DNA of 64,000 nucleotides from Siphonodentalium dalli (Eukaryota > Mollusca > Scaphopoda > Gadilida > Siphonodentaliidae), in the NCBI GenBank assembly GCA_032622095.1, contig CP136065.1, positions 95,237,343 through 95,301,342 on the forward strand. The letters are read 5' to 3'. Below, piece by piece: positions 11,957 to 24,050 of this stretch; the stretch's first letter is position 1; every line of letters starts with the position of its first letter. Below the pieces are notes generated by a model. That model searched no databases. It had not been told where the DNA came from and saw nothing but the letters and a program-made list of their open reading frames with translations. A program made the translations under genes and the position numbers.

Positions 11957-12349
11957 CCCTTTACCCAACAAAACGGCCAAAACCGGCCAAATAAAGCTTC
12001 AACGGCCTAAAATATATTCGGTCTGTCTCAATAGAACCATACAAATATGGATATCATTGGAACCGGCTCCTTGACCACATTGTGATAGTTACAGTTATGC
12101 ACTGTGCCAATGCATTCTCTTATATATGCGAGTCGACCATAGGTCGCCTCGCATATATAAGAGAATGCATTGGCCTAAAAAAAAATCTATTTTTAACACT
12201 TTTTACCATTTTTTCTTACATTCTTTAACAATTTTATAATTTTTAATGTGTTAAGCCAATGCATTCTCGTATATATGCGAGGCGACCTATGGTTGACTCG
12301 CATATATAAGAGAATGCATTGGCACAGGGCCGTTCTGTTGGGTAAAGGG
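11957..12349. mobile_element. 393-bp piggyBac-like MITE with two cruciform palindromes
   Basis: The 22-bp terminal inverted repeats begin CCCTTTACCCAACA and match at 21 of 22 positions. TTAA flanks the element on both sides (11953-11956 and 12350-12353). TTAA sites and a CCC start are typical of piggyBac-type ends (family knowledge). Inside are two 69-bp palindromes, 12106-12174 and 12255-12323, each with 33-nt arms and a 3-nt loop. The second palindrome is close to an inverted copy of the first. No transposase is present, so the element is non-autonomous. Confidence 0.88.
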
Positions 12350-12359
12350 TTAAACGATC

Positions 12360-12840
12360 GTATCATCACTTTACATGTACCTTTTTCTATCAAGGTAAAT
12401 GTTATATCATTTTGAAGGCAGATAAATCGCGGACATGTCTGATGATTAATCTCATTTAGGGATTTACGCGAATGCCAGGGTTCCACGCGTACATGTTGTA
12501 CGTCTTTTGAATGAAAGTATGTTATAGAAGAGCAATGGGACGGGACTCAGTCCAAAAACAACATAATCCCAACCGATATCCCAAGCTGTTGTGGACCGAG
12601 AAGACTTGGTATAGTTTTCGGGGTTTTTTTACGCTCGTATTTCAAAGAAATTATATTACATTTTACGTCACCAAGTAGATAATGCAGATTTGCAGTAATA
12701 GTGTCGATAGAGACAGAGCTTTTATGACCCGTCTTAATATATGACCCATGTTGTGAGAAGAGTGCTATATACAAATTTTTTTTCTTTCGAAAACTTGAAG
12801 ATATGTCATTATTTTCGGTTATAGGCGTCACTACAAGTTT
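12360..12840. other. No recognisable feature
   Basis: Two minus-strand frames of 97 and 94 codons cover much of this interval, the first extending left over the MITE. No domain recognised in either. Confidence 0.35.
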
Positions 12841-12869
12841 TAGCTTGTTTTAATTTTCACGGCGTTAAT

Positions 12870-13010
12870 CTTGCCCACACTTACATGGATGTGGCGATAC
12901 CGGTTTGAAGAGGGTGTGTCTCACCCCCAGCTTTGGTCAAAACTTTTCAACAGTTTGAAATGTCATGGCTAACACAATACTTTAGTTGGAAATGGCAGAC
13001 CAAAGCAGGT
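12870..13010 (+). repeat. GTTGGAAA-type dispersed repeat, copy 2
   Basis: Shares ACTTACATGGATGTGGCGAT, GTGTCTCACCCCC, TTTTCAACAGTTTGAAATGT and AGTTGGAAAT with the copies at 16585 and 18060-18220. Confidence 0.5.
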
Positions 13011-13412
13011 TGACTTGTTCTAATACTGGGCTATTCCGATCAGTATATATATAACACTAGCAGGGTTACCCGGCGTTGCACATGTTAAAGTGATGTGAAA
13101 CCCTCTGTGGATATTTGGTGGGAATAGAGAATACTCTTGCTCTCAAAGTGTTACACGTATTCTCATTAAATTGTATATCCAAATGGCATCACAAAACATT
13201 ATTCTTACACATGGAATATAAGTAGTGGCGCACCTTGTCAGGTCGGAGCGATTATCATTTTGTTTATCGCGTTTAATCCGTCCCACCAATAAAGAAGTAT
13301 TTATTTATTTACAACTGCGTATACTTCAGACCATATAGCATGAAACATGAGTATCATACACATATTAGTTCGAAAAAATAAAAGATGACAATTGTGTTTT
13401 ACATAGAGATGT

Positions 13413-13443
13413 ATCAATCAAACAATCAATCAATCAATCAATC
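13413..13443 (+). repeat. (ATCA)n microsatellite
   Basis: About seven slightly imperfect ATCA units directly upstream of an unassigned 105-codon open frame. Confidence 0.7.
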
Positions 13444-13460
13444 TAGTTTATCATATCTTC

Positions 13461-13778
13461 ATGAAGATACAGATGTTTGAAAGATATGACCATGTGCTCC
13501 TCTGTTCTGGTGCTATATACTGGCTAATCATTTTAAGTTTAAAAGAAATGATGTTATGGACGTATAGCAGCTACATGTGCCCGACACAGCGAGAGTTTGA
13601 GTTGTTTATGTTAGGCGATGAGTCTGCTCTAAAAAAAATGGAAGAAATCCTCTGTATCGGGCAGATATACCCTTGCTCTACATTTCCATATCTCTTGGCA
13701 ATTGTAACTTTTTTTGTGGAAACTATATTGAATGGGACAGACTCAATGGTGTTAGAATATATACATGAGCCATTCTAA
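13461..13778 (+). CDS. Unrecognised 105-codon open frame
   Basis: The predicted product has a hydrophobic stretch near residues 17-27 and another around 78-88 (YLLAIVTFFVETI), with a charged middle (QREFELFMLGDESALKKMEE). No family recognised. The middle slightly resembles the tail of some LINE reverse-transcriptase ORFs, but this is weak. There is no conserved neighbour and no clear splice site. It may be a chance frame in AT-rich DNA. Confidence 0.2.
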   Translation: MKIQMFERYDHVLLCSGAIYWLIILSLKEMMLWTYSSYMCPTQREFELFMLGDESALKKMEEILCIGQIYPCSTFPYLLAIVTFFVETILNGTDSMVLEYIHEPF

Positions 13779-14039
13779 TATGCAATCCTCTGACGATTCA
13801 AGGTCTCTTAGTTTGAATGAATATATGTCGTAAATAGATTAATATAAATATACTTTTAATTCTTTCTTCTATTTATCTGTGTTGCTAGATCATTATAGGA
13901 ATGCCCTGATTTCCATCCACATATAAATATGATAGTTGAAAAGATATATGTTCAAGTGTCTTAATTCGGTCACCATTTGTCGAGATTGTGAAATTGGAAT
14001 GCCATAAACTCATTAGAACGACATGGAGATGGCATGGGG

Positions 14040-15740
14040 GATGACTATATATAACTTTGTTGAAAATCGGCGAATTGAACAATCTTAGTGAATCTCCTCT
14101 CGCCATCCATGACACAAAGGAACCCAAATGTGATTTGATTCATCATATCATTAGAGAAAAACGTGCATGAATTTGGTGGAATTAGTGCTAAATATATTTG
14201 TATCAACTTTGGTGCAACTCCCCTCATGCATGACTTGAACCTGGCCACTTTTGTCATATTTACACCACGTCTATCAGACTCATGCATGTATTATATAATG
14301 GCGATGATTATATATAAGTTTGGTGGTAATCGGCAACTAAACAAATTCTTATCATAGTTATTACCCCCATATCTCATCAAAGGGCACCAATTTCGCGTCT
14401 TTAAATCACACGTTTATATTCCTCGTTTCACGGAGAAGAATAATATTTCAATTTAGTCGAAATCTGCGCTAAAAATAGCCCCTCCCCTGACACCAACAAC
14501 GTCACTTTAGAAAATTTTAACCCGCACCATTATCTTACTCGTAAAAAGTTACCCATGTTAGACCGCCTTGGTGCCATCTCGATTGTACCCTTAAAGTTAT
14601 ATATAGAACACAGACATATATTCGCAAATATTTGATTCATTGTATCATTTGAGAAGAACGTGTATGAGTTTGATGGTAATTGGCACTAAACATATTTTTA
14701 TAAGTTTTTGGTGACCCTCCCGTCCCTATTTCGGACTCAAGCGGCGCCACTTTTGACATTATTAAACCACACACTTAGATTCATTATAGAGATGAATATA
14801 TATAAAATTTATGAAAATTGGCGAGTATACAAATTCGTATTAAATTTAGGGCAACCGTAGCATATCTCTCACCCAAAAGGCACCAATTTGGCCCCACTTT
14901 TGACATCATTAAACCACACTATTAGACTCCTGATATCATGGAGATTATTATTTGTAAGTTTGGTGTTAATTCGCGACTAAACATTTTTTTTATCAATTTA
15001 GTGCCCACCCCACCCCCAACTCTCACCAAAGCAGCACCAATATGACGTCTTTAAAATCACACGATTAGATTCCTCATATCATGGATAAGAATGTGTATCA
15101 ATTTGGTGGAAATTGGCACTAAATATATTGTGTATCAATTTTGGTGCCCCTCTCCCTTTCAGTGCATCCCTGACTCGAATGACGCCACTTTTGACAGCTT
15201 TAAGCCACGCCATTAGACACATCATACCATGGGGATGAATTTGTATAAGTTGGGTGGAAATCGGCGACTAAACCAAATCTTATCAGATTAGTACCCACCC
15301 ACCGCCCCCCAAATCTCTCAGCCCAACGACACCAATTTGGCGTCTTTAAACCACACAATAAGATTCCTTGTATCATGGAGAGGATCTCTGAAGAATGTGC
15401 ATCAATTTGGTGGAATTCGGCGCTAAAATTATTTTGATAAATTTTGGTGCCACTCTCCCCTTCCGGGCATCCCTGACGCGAACGGCGCGACTTTTGACAA
15501 ATATAAACCACACCATTAAATTCCTCATATTATGGGGATGATTATATATACCCTCCCCCTTTTCTGCCCCTGACAACAACGGCGTCACTTTAGAAAATTC
15601 TAACCCTCGCCATTATCTTTCTCGTAAAAAGTTACCCCTATTAGACCCCTCTTGTGCCATCTAGGTGGTCCCCTGTGAATTTCTATAGAACACAGACAGA
15701 CAGACAGACATTCGCAAATATAGATATAGATATATATATT
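14040..15740 (+). repeat. Tandem array of about 155-bp monomers in two alternating types
   Basis: Units repeat TTTGGTGG.AAT.GGC, ACTAAA, ACTTTTGACA, AAACCACAC.ATTAGA and ATATCATGG. Well-preserved neighbours start near 15080, 15233 and 15381, giving steps of about 147-160 bp. One type carries GTGTATCAATTTGGTGGAA and GCATCCCTGACTCGAA. The other carries TATAAGTTTGGTGG and GGCGTCTTTAAA. The two types alternate, implying an ancestral dimer of about 310 bp. Left-hand copies are more decayed. A module CATTATCTT.CTCGTAAAAAG...ATAGAACACAGACA appears at 14528-14625 and at the right end. Confidence 0.75.
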
Positions 15741-15745
15741 AGTAT
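15690..15745 (+). repeat. (GACA)n plus AT-rich tail
   Basis: ACAGACAGACAGACAGACATTCG followed by an imperfect GATATA/TATA run closes the array. A tetranucleotide tail after a conserved module resembles the 3' end of some invertebrate non-LTR elements; this is inference. Confidence 0.5.
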
Positions 15746-15799
15746 GTAATGTGTTGATTTTATAGCAAAACATTGAATACAATTTTAGTACTTTTGAGT

Positions 15800-17045
15800 A
15801 CTATTTTTGACTGAAATGGCCATCACTAAATTTTCAACCATGACAGATTGGAATTTCCCAACAGTTCGAAAGTTAGAGGTACAAGTAGGGAAATTCCAAA
15901 GCAAGGGGTGCAAATGAAATTTCATGACATTGGAGATTTTGGTCTACTTCAAGTATGGGGGGGGGGACATGGGAGCACTCGGTCTATGTCCTTGGTGACA
16001 CCCACTTCACAGCACATATTCCAAGGTAAAGTTATACCGCAGAGCATCCGGTTCCACACAATATGATAAATGTTGCAGGTGAATCCATACTGGAAGTCGC
16101 CTTGTATTGTTGGACATTGTATTAAATCGTTTAATCCCGCCAGAATCATTTTCTATTTCTCTTATTACTTCTATCGACCGAGGCGACATATGTAAACGCT
16201 TTGGCGTTTGAAAATTGATGGGTGGGGTTTTCCCATTACGGGTTTGTATATCCGGCGGGCTGACCGACTTTATCAACGATACATAAGTATTGTTCCCGGT
16301 TAGAATTGGTATAAACATGAATAGAGATTGATCGAATAAAGACACCCATTACTACATGTACTTCATATATAATAGGTGGGCGTCACGTACGCATAATGAT
16401 AGCGATGCATGGATGGTAAAGGAGCGAAGACATTTAGCGTATATTGCATGATTTGTTAGTTGGCTGGATCGGCTTAGGGTCTTGGCTAGAGGCCTTTAGT
16501 AGAGGGTCGTCGTTGGGAGTGTCCAACTTCGAATTACCAAGTGCAGCCCCCGCCCCCCCCCCCCACGGATGTTGCGACAGTTGTGGGGTTTCCTTCCCCC
16601 CACCTTTGGTAAAATATTCCAACAGTTGAAAATGTCATGCCTCACATATGCAACATTTGATGGAAATTGTTACACCCTGTGCATACATAGGTTGTAATTG
16701 TTCTCATTGTTTGATTTTCCAACCAATAATTATCGGAGAATTCGTTGTTTTTAGACCAATAGTAGCATATTTTCTATATTTAGACAAACTTTTGGTCTGA
16801 AATTGCTTTCAGTTGTAAATTTTCCACAGCTAGGGGTGTTATGTTGGACGTTTCCAACAGTTGGAAACCCGTATCAGTTGGATAATTTCTAACCAACGAG
16901 CTGGTGCAAATAGTATTTAGAAAACATGGGACTTTTGTCTGTCTCAAGGGGGAGGGTTCAGTTGGGAAGTGGACACCCACACGTCCGTCTACATGCATGG
17001 GAAACTTGATTTGCACTCCCTTTAGGGGGTGTTTATACATTTCCC
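15800..17045 (+). repeat. GTTGGAAA-type dispersed repeats, copies 3-5
   Basis: Fragments at 15800-15925 (GGAATTTCCCAACAGTTCGAAAG, GGGGTGCAAATGAAATTTCATG), 16585-16670 (AATATTCCAACAGTTGAAAATGTC) and 16800-17045 (TTTCCAACAGTTGGAAACCC, TTTGCACTCCC). The intervals between them hold nothing recognised except C- and G-runs. Confidence 0.5.
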
Positions 17046-18769
17046 GGCGAAGATCGTATTCGCTTTAGCCGGTAGCGATAACAATGGAGTGTTTATACTT
17101 CGCCGGATAAGAATTACGGCTATCCGGATACTCAGCTATACGGTTTTCAACTTTTGGATAAAATTATTTAGTACAATCACCTGATTGTCGTATGGATTCT
17201 AATTCGCTCTGCGGTTAAGTTAGATGTTTATCTGGGATCATGCCGTCATGGGTGATTTCCTTTCAACAATTAACTCGAACAATATTATTGTGCAATCGCT
17301 GATATATAGACCAGCCCGCTTTTCACCTGTGTATATATTGGTCAGTGTGCCAGTTTGATTGTCTCTGGTCAGCTGTCCGTCGGTTGTCACGCACCTTGGT
17401 TATAAGCTATTATTATAAATACTAATTGATGATGGTACACGCGTACTCTGCATGTGCATGGTCCATTTGTTGCGCATTCGAGGGAATTAAATGTGCGTGT
17501 TCATGTACATGTATGTTCATATATATATATGGAAGAAATAGGATGGCACGTTTCAATGGATTCAAACTTAATGGACAATTAGTTTAATAATCTAAATATG
17601 AGTGCGCCGTGGACATATACACAGGGACGGGTCTGGAGGGCTTGATTTGGAGGTGTGGGACCGTTCAACTTTGGAATTTCCAACTGCACCAAACCTTGAA
17701 TCTCACCAAACTCACAAGTTCGCGTAAACCAATTAACGCACCACGTTGGGAACTTAGGTTCTAATCTAACTTTCCACTCACAATAATCCTCTCGACTGCC
17801 CCGTATTGAGCGATTTCCTTTAGATCTGAACCTGTGTCTAAACCTGGAAATTGCCCAATCATAACATGTTTAGTGGTCTGACTCGTGACGTCAAGCAGCT
17901 TGAACCCAGATTTGATTCAGTTAAATTAAATTAGATAGCTGTTTAACTGACAACGGGGGCGGGACCAAGACATAATTTTATCGACCGACCATGGTTATAG
18001 CCAGGTGTGAGAATTTGTTTTAATCTGAACCCTGAAAATTGCAAAATCCTAGCATCCAGCCTTAAGATTTCCAATGTTTTCAACATATTGCTGATGTCAA
18101 ATTTCCAACTAATGCCGTGTCAGGTATGAATTTCCAGCTTTTGAATATTTTGATTAAAGTTGGGATGAGACACCCCCATCGCCACGGCCCTTCATACATG
18201 GACATGTTGAATGTCCCAGTAAAATGAAAAACATATTTTGTTGTATAATGTACACACGGAAATGTGTCACATTTGATTCGCGATGTTGAAACTTATATAT
18301 ATATAATATAAAATCCAATCCGAATGATTAGACACCAATTTGTAGATGTATGCGACGAAAAGATCTCAAAACTGACAATGACCATGCTTTTGGTGCGACA
18401 CTCACTTCACAGGCTGTCTATGAACTCAAACAAACCATTAACAATGTTGTTTAAATATCTTTAAAATTACCAATAGCAATACCTGAAAGTTTGAGTTGGA
18501 TATTAATAATTTCGCATTTCCATTTCTAAAAAGTTTCGTTGCACTATACTGCCCAACCATACCTCTAACATGAAGCGGCTAGATATTTACAAGATGTTTA
18601 TCATATTGCAGTTCAGTGAGAACTAAAACGAAAACTACAAACAAGTAAAGGAGACACATGAATATATGCGTATCTTCGACGGCGATGTGTAAACACTCTG
18701 CCCAACCTTCGCCGGTTAACGGGTTCGCCGGGTAACGGCTTCACCGGCTATGTGTAAACGTCACCTTAG
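17022..18769. mobile_element. Candidate 1.75-kb TIR element with CCGGCGAAG subterminal repeats
   Basis: The left end GGGGGTGTTTATACAT...CCCGGCGAAG is inverted relative to the right end, whose complement reads GGTGACGTTTACACAT...CCGGTGAAG. Further CGCCGG motifs lie at 17100, 18714 and 18727. The interior carries the GTTGGAAA-type repeat and no recognisable transposase. Target duplication is unclear. It may instead be two independent inverted copies of one repeat. Confidence 0.45.
17640..18220 (+). repeat. GTTGGAAA-type dispersed repeat, copy 6
   Basis: Longest relative of the 3730-4260 copy. It has TTTGGAATTTCCAACTGCACC at the start, and GTGTCAGGTATGAATTTCC and GGGATGAGACACCCCC at the end. 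Two central stretches also read TCTGAACC...TAAACC/TGAAAATTGC in tandem. Confidence 0.5.
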
Positions 18770-18999
18770 TCCAGGAAATATTGGTCGGTCGACCTTTGCA
18801 CCCCCAGGAGTCAACTTCACCCGACTAATTTTCTTCCTTACTGTCTCCTCTAATTGTTTTCTGTTGATAACAAGTCGGTAATTTTGCTTGATATGCACTA
18901 GGCCTCTTTGGTCGCCTTTATAGTAAATATGATATCATGTGCCGTGTTGTTATCAACTCGATTCGTTATGCTAATATATCACGCTTACAAATTAGTCAA

Positions 19000-20040
19000 A
19001 AATCTGACACCAAAATCCAATTTTCGGTCACGATGGCGGCCGAAAAGTGACAATTTGCTAACTTTTCTACATTTAACCACCTATCGTTTGTCTCTGTGGG
19101 AAAACATGAGCATCTTGGCGGAGTTGAGGACAATTCACCCATATCCAAGATGGCGGCCAAAATGCCGACCATAACTTGAAAAAATCGCTGATTTTCACAC
19201 CAGTGATCATTATTATCATTACAACCTCGTCCAGGCTTATTGTTGTGAGTAGGCAATACTGAGTTAAAGTACTTTCCTTGTATCTCACCCAACAAAAAAT
19301 TCCCCCAATTCTAAAACGACGCCTATAGATTTTTAAAAATCACCCAGAATACCTCATGTTCATTTCAGTGGACTTTATAGTCCATATACTCCATCGATGC
19401 TAACAATTGAGTTTGGAATACTGAGGCGAAGTAACTACGTTTATCTTACATCTCATCTAAGAAATTGTTTCCCAAATCCAAGATGGCGGATAAAATGGAG
19501 ACCGAAATGTGTAAACACGCTTATATTCCTATACTTTCCGACATTGGGCGTTATTGTTAAGCGAATTCTACCCACATTTACATGTTGGTACAGGGAACTT
19601 TGATACGAAGTATTCGTTTGAGTTGGGCAACTTATACTCACAGCCAATATGGCGGCCAAACTGGTGGCCAGAAATTTAAAATTCGTCGATATTTTCACAT
19701 AATAATTATCCACGTTTGTCATAATTTATCGATATGTTTAGACGGTACATAAATCATATATCGGAAATTATCTTCAAATGCATATATATAGCATAGCTAG
19801 TAGCCATCTGGAGAGACGAAAACCCACAATTAATAATCGATATGTTTTCCAAATACAAGACAATGAAGAGCTCCCACCATTTTGTTTTGAAAACCTTATT
19901 GGGAACGAGAAACGATGAAACGAACGTTTCGTGTGTAATGTTCGTGTGTACACCATTACCACCCATGTCGGTTTATTCAAGATGGCAAACAAAAAGGGCG
20001 AAATCTAATTTCCTCTCCGTTTAGAAATAAACGAAGCGCA
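19000..20040. repeat. Region with repeated AAGATGGCGG motifs
   Basis: CCAAGATGGCGGCCAAAATG or close variants occur near 19028, 19144, 19481 and 19645. Each is followed by a C-GAAATG/TTAAAATT phrase and then TTTTCACA, giving a loose tandem character. Overlapping short frames on both strands (up to 99 codons) are not recognised. Confidence 0.5.
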
Positions 20041-20052
20041 TATCATATAGTG

Positions 20053-20251
20053 TTCAATTCGCAAAATACACGTAGTGTGCTAATGTGTTCGTTGATACGA
20101 CACAAGTGCCATCGCGGAAGGATTAAACGAGAGTAGCCGCTTCCAGTTTTATATCCATCCGCGATGGCACAAGTGCCGTATCGACAAACTCATTAACATA
20201 CGTGTCGATCTGTATTTATTACACACCACACATGCTAGTGTGTGCGAATTA
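20053..20251. repeat. Fold-back repeat around a CCATCGCGGA stem
   Basis: ATTCGCA...TAGTGTG...GATACGACACAAGTGCCATCGCGGA on the left is complementary, with gaps, to TCCGCGATGGCACAAGTGCCGTATCGAC...CACACTAG...TGTGCGAATT on the right. The loop is about 40 bp. This is the hairpin form expected of a small MITE. Confidence 0.65.
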
Positions 20252-20751
20252 AACAAATAGACTTACAAGGGTTATTCATGAATATATGGCTTGTTTTGTC
20301 ATGTATGTTATAGTTACCTTTTCATGGTTGAAGCGAACGTCATTTACATCATGTGGCGTCAACGCAGTGCGAATTTATTAAATGACCCCACCCTTATTCC
20401 ATTCATTAAACCCATTCTATAAAGTGTAATATGCAACGTTCGTTGAATAACAAGAAATAGTGCCATGCAGGTGACCCTTCACTTCCGGTTTGTCGTGTGA
20501 TTACATTCCGTACGTTTCGTCTCAAACTACCGTATCGCTTCCAATATCTGTTCCAACAAACTCTAGCTCGATCTAAAGAATGAAGAGTTTGAAAAGTTAT
20601 TTCATTAAATATACGCCATTAAATACGACTTTTAATACGTCAACGAGTCTTTAGATGTCTGGGGCTATTTCTTTACGCGGGCAAACAATGCATAGTTACG
20701 TAAAACGTCATCACAGGGCTTACAGAAGCCAATGCCAGTGCGGTCGTGGGA

Positions 20752-20890
20752 GAGTTGAACCCGGAATAAATTGGATACAAGCTGATGTTGGTGTCATTCG
20801 ACGCGGAAAAACACCAGGAACAACATATCCAAAATCCGCAAAAATCTGCTCATGGCAAAATTCAGGATCCAAGATGGCGTCCACAATGGA
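20752..20890 (+). repeat. Dispersed repeat, plus copy (partner at 24615-24765)
   Basis: CCCGGAATAAATTGGA, GGTGTCATTCGACGCGG and ACAACATATCCAAAATCCGC match the reverse complement of 24615-24765. The same reading frame stays open in both (GTTYPKSA shared). It ends at an AAGATGGCG motif. Confidence 0.6.
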
Positions 20891-21059
20891 TATTGGTATC
20901 GGAAAATTCTGAATTTATGCGGTAAATTCTCCAATTAATGACAAATTCCTCATACATTTAAAATATACACAAACAATGCTTAGTCTTAAACCATATTTGT
21001 ATAATCTCTTGTCCCAAAATGGCCGCAAAAATGGAGAAAATCGAATAAAATTTACATAT

Positions 21060-21778
21060 TATGCAAAATTGAATAGCTAGTCCTATAAGAGCGAACACAT
21101 GCTCGAATTATATGAGGAGGAATGATTATAAGTATAATATAAACTTTTGATAAGAGATGTACGAATTCTCTCTAATATACCTTACGAGAGAGCAAGCGAA
21201 AGCAAGGTCTCGTGCAACGGTTAAATCTGGACTTTTGGGCGCGTGTGATATATGTGTAATTAAACAGTTAAATGGGATTTAGTAGGGGTGTATTGATTAT
21301 GTGACCTTTTCTAGAAGCAGAAATATATGTACTCGGAGCAGTCTCACGAATGTGACCGATCATCAATTATTTTGATATCTACAACATCAAAACTTTCAAA
21401 AGTCACTGCTATGCAACAGTATGATAAATAGTCATATATTACTGGGTCAAATGTGTAGATCCTGTTGTCCATGTCTCAAAATATTAGTCATAATTACCTC
21501 CGAACAAATGATGAAACAAGAATATTTCGCTTTATCAGAAGAAAGCATGGTGGTATACTATGAGCGCAATTAATCAAAACACAAAGGAGTACCATAGACT
21601 ATCTTCAATTAATTCCAAACTTGACAAAAATTTCCTAAATAATATGGAAGAGACTGTGCGTTATCCTTCTCCCTAATATTACGCATGGCTGCTGCACACA
21701 AAGCCACAAATAGCAACATTTCGTGAATGTTCAATGTTGAAGTAACACCTTTAACTGATGATCACCTAATATTTAGCA
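21060..21778. other. No recognisable feature
   Basis: AT-rich with no long frame, repeat relative or RNA gene seen. Confidence 0.4.
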
Positions 21779-21779
21779 A

Positions 21780-22015
21780 AAGTACGTGGGTGGTAATGGT
21801 AAGTACGTGGGTGGTAATGGTAAGTACGTGGGTGGTAATGGTAAGTGCGTGTGTGGTTATGGTAAGTACGTGGGTGGTAATGGTAAGTACGTGGGTGGTA
21901 ATGGTAAGTACGTGGTGGTAATGGTAAGTACGTGGGTGGTAATGGTAAGTAAGTTGGTGGTAATGGTAAGTACGTGGGTAGTAATGGTAAGTACGTGGGT
22001 GTTAATGGTAAGATA
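21780..22015 (+). repeat. 21-bp minisatellite, about 11 copies
   Basis: Unit GTACGTGGGTGGTAATGGTAA with a few variants. Because 21 is a multiple of three, long frames run through it on both strands (a 7-residue repeat such as STWVVMV, and a 169-codon minus frame). These are by-products of the repeat. Confidence 0.95.
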
Positions 22016-22019
22016 TTTT

Positions 22020-22440
22020 CAAACAAAAAGATGCTGAAAACTAATAGTGTGCATTGCGTGGTAGCATATTTCAGTTGTAAAGTGGCGACTGAAGTAATTT
22101 GAACAAAATTGTCTACTATGAAACCGGTTTGGCAGCAGCAGGAAAAATGGTCTGACATAAACTGTACGATATACCGTCTCTTTGATCTGGTGAGATGTGG
22201 CACTAATATATTAAAGAAATGAGTGCTTCTCATAATATAATAAGCATTTCGCATATGTGTATCATTTAATTTCATGGAGAGTGTTGAACATTCAGGAAAT
22301 GTAACTAGTATTTATACCGCAAGGGTATGATATCAGTTTCTGAGTTACATTCAATAATTAACCATCATGCCAAATGAAACTACAATGCACTGTGTAGCGA
22401 AACATTTCTTCGTGTGTTGCATGCCCGAAATTATTCTTTT
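22020..22440. other. No recognisable feature
   Basis: Only the tail of the minus-strand repeat-driven frame. Nothing else recognised. Confidence 0.4.
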
Positions 22441-22686
22441 TTAGCTCGACAGTTGGATATTGGATACGTAGAAACCCCAAACTTTAAAGACGTAAGTCAT
22501 TGGGGTTTTTATTTGCGTTGCAGTGACCAATAAATCCTTCAGGGGGATCTGTTTAATGATATGTGAACCAGGGGGTGGGGTAGTAAAAAATGTGCAAGAA
22601 GGTATGCCGTTTATTTCATCTGGCATTTTCGGGGACCCACCACCACCTGCAAAAACAAAGTTTTTTTACTCCCAATTTATTTTACA

Positions 22687-22707
22687 CCCCCCCCCCCCCC
22701 CCCCCAA
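22687..22707 (+). repeat. Poly-C tract (21 C)
   Basis: Uninterrupted run of C. A candidate for length error in assembly. Confidence 0.95.
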
Positions 22708-22999
22708 ATTTAACTAAAATTGGTCTAAAACCGAATGAAATTCTACTCATATCACTAATATGACTGGGAATTATCTCCATTAGTTCAAATAACAGTTTAA
22801 CCTGTCTCAGAAGCTGTTTTAATTGAAAAAAAAGTTTTATAAATTGCTGATCATATGTAAACCTATGTCATTGTGCAGGATACACACAATTTCATAAATT
22901 CTAACTATTTCCTGATTATTTTGTCAACCAGCCCATTATCTAACATATTCCATACCACTTATGTTAGTCTACTGGAGCAAATTTCTTATATTACACTAA

Positions 23000-23390
23000 A
23001 CTAGCTGAAACAGGCTCCTTTGGGAGCCTATATTCAGCGTCGGAGATACATGTGGCCCCCTTTGTGGGACTTTGCACATATTTTGATCTTAGACAGAGCC
23101 TTTATTTAGCGGCGGCCCTTTCGTGCGCTTCAAGCACATTTTGTTCATTGAAACATTTCGATTTATATATATTGTTTTAATATATTGTTTTTTAATTGAA
23201 TTCCTTTCTTAATTTAACAAAACCAATTTTATTTTTATTTTTTTAAATTCAAAGTTTGAAAAACTAATACCATTATAACGTCCGCCAAGGTACCCCGAGT
23301 CACCGCCAAATTTGGTTGAACTCGGTCCAGATGTCTGAGAGAAAAATCGGGACAGATCCTACTCTTCATATATATATATAGGTGACAAGC
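23000..23390 (+). mobile_element. Insertion of about 390 bp in duplication copy 1
   Basis: Present only in the first copy. It starts near CTAGCTGAAACAGGCTCC and ends near a TATATATATATAGG run after GGTTGAACTCGGTCCAGATG. An AT-repeat tail after that phrase resembles a short non-autonomous retroelement, but the class is inferred. No exact target duplication was identified. Confidence 0.5.
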
Positions 23391-23922
23391 ATTTACAGCA
23401 CTATACCAGACTTGGATACTTTAGGTCTTGTGAGAGATCATCTGAGTTGATAGACATGCAAATACAGGTAATTCACCGATTGGCTTGATGCACTGGTGAC
23501 AGATATTTTCTACCCATTGATAGTCACATTAATGTTTGAGACACTTGCTTGCTCTTTTTCCATGCAATGATCTAGGCATTAGTTACATCAGGACAAGTTT
23601 ATTTATATATGCAAACTTAGATCATTGTACAGGATACACACAATTCCATAATTTCTAACCATCTCCCGATTAGTCTGTCAACAAGCCCATTATATAGCAT
23701 TATGACTTAATACGTTTGTTGGTCTACTAGAACAATGTCTGTTAAATAACTGACAAACAGTCAACATGCCAGACTTGGATATTCTAGGTGTTGTGAGAGT
23801 AACAGATCATACGAGTTGATAGATATGCAAATATTTCACTGATTGGCTTGATGCACCGATGAACAGTGTGATGACAGTTATAATCTAGCCATTGATAGTC
23901 ACATTAATGTTTGAGACAGTTG

Positions 23923-24050
<128 letters not shown>

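Noticed and set aside
21766-22275. 169-codon minus frame with YHYHPRT repeats
   Set aside because: Created by the 21-bp minisatellite, whose length is a multiple of three; the other strand and frames are equally open.
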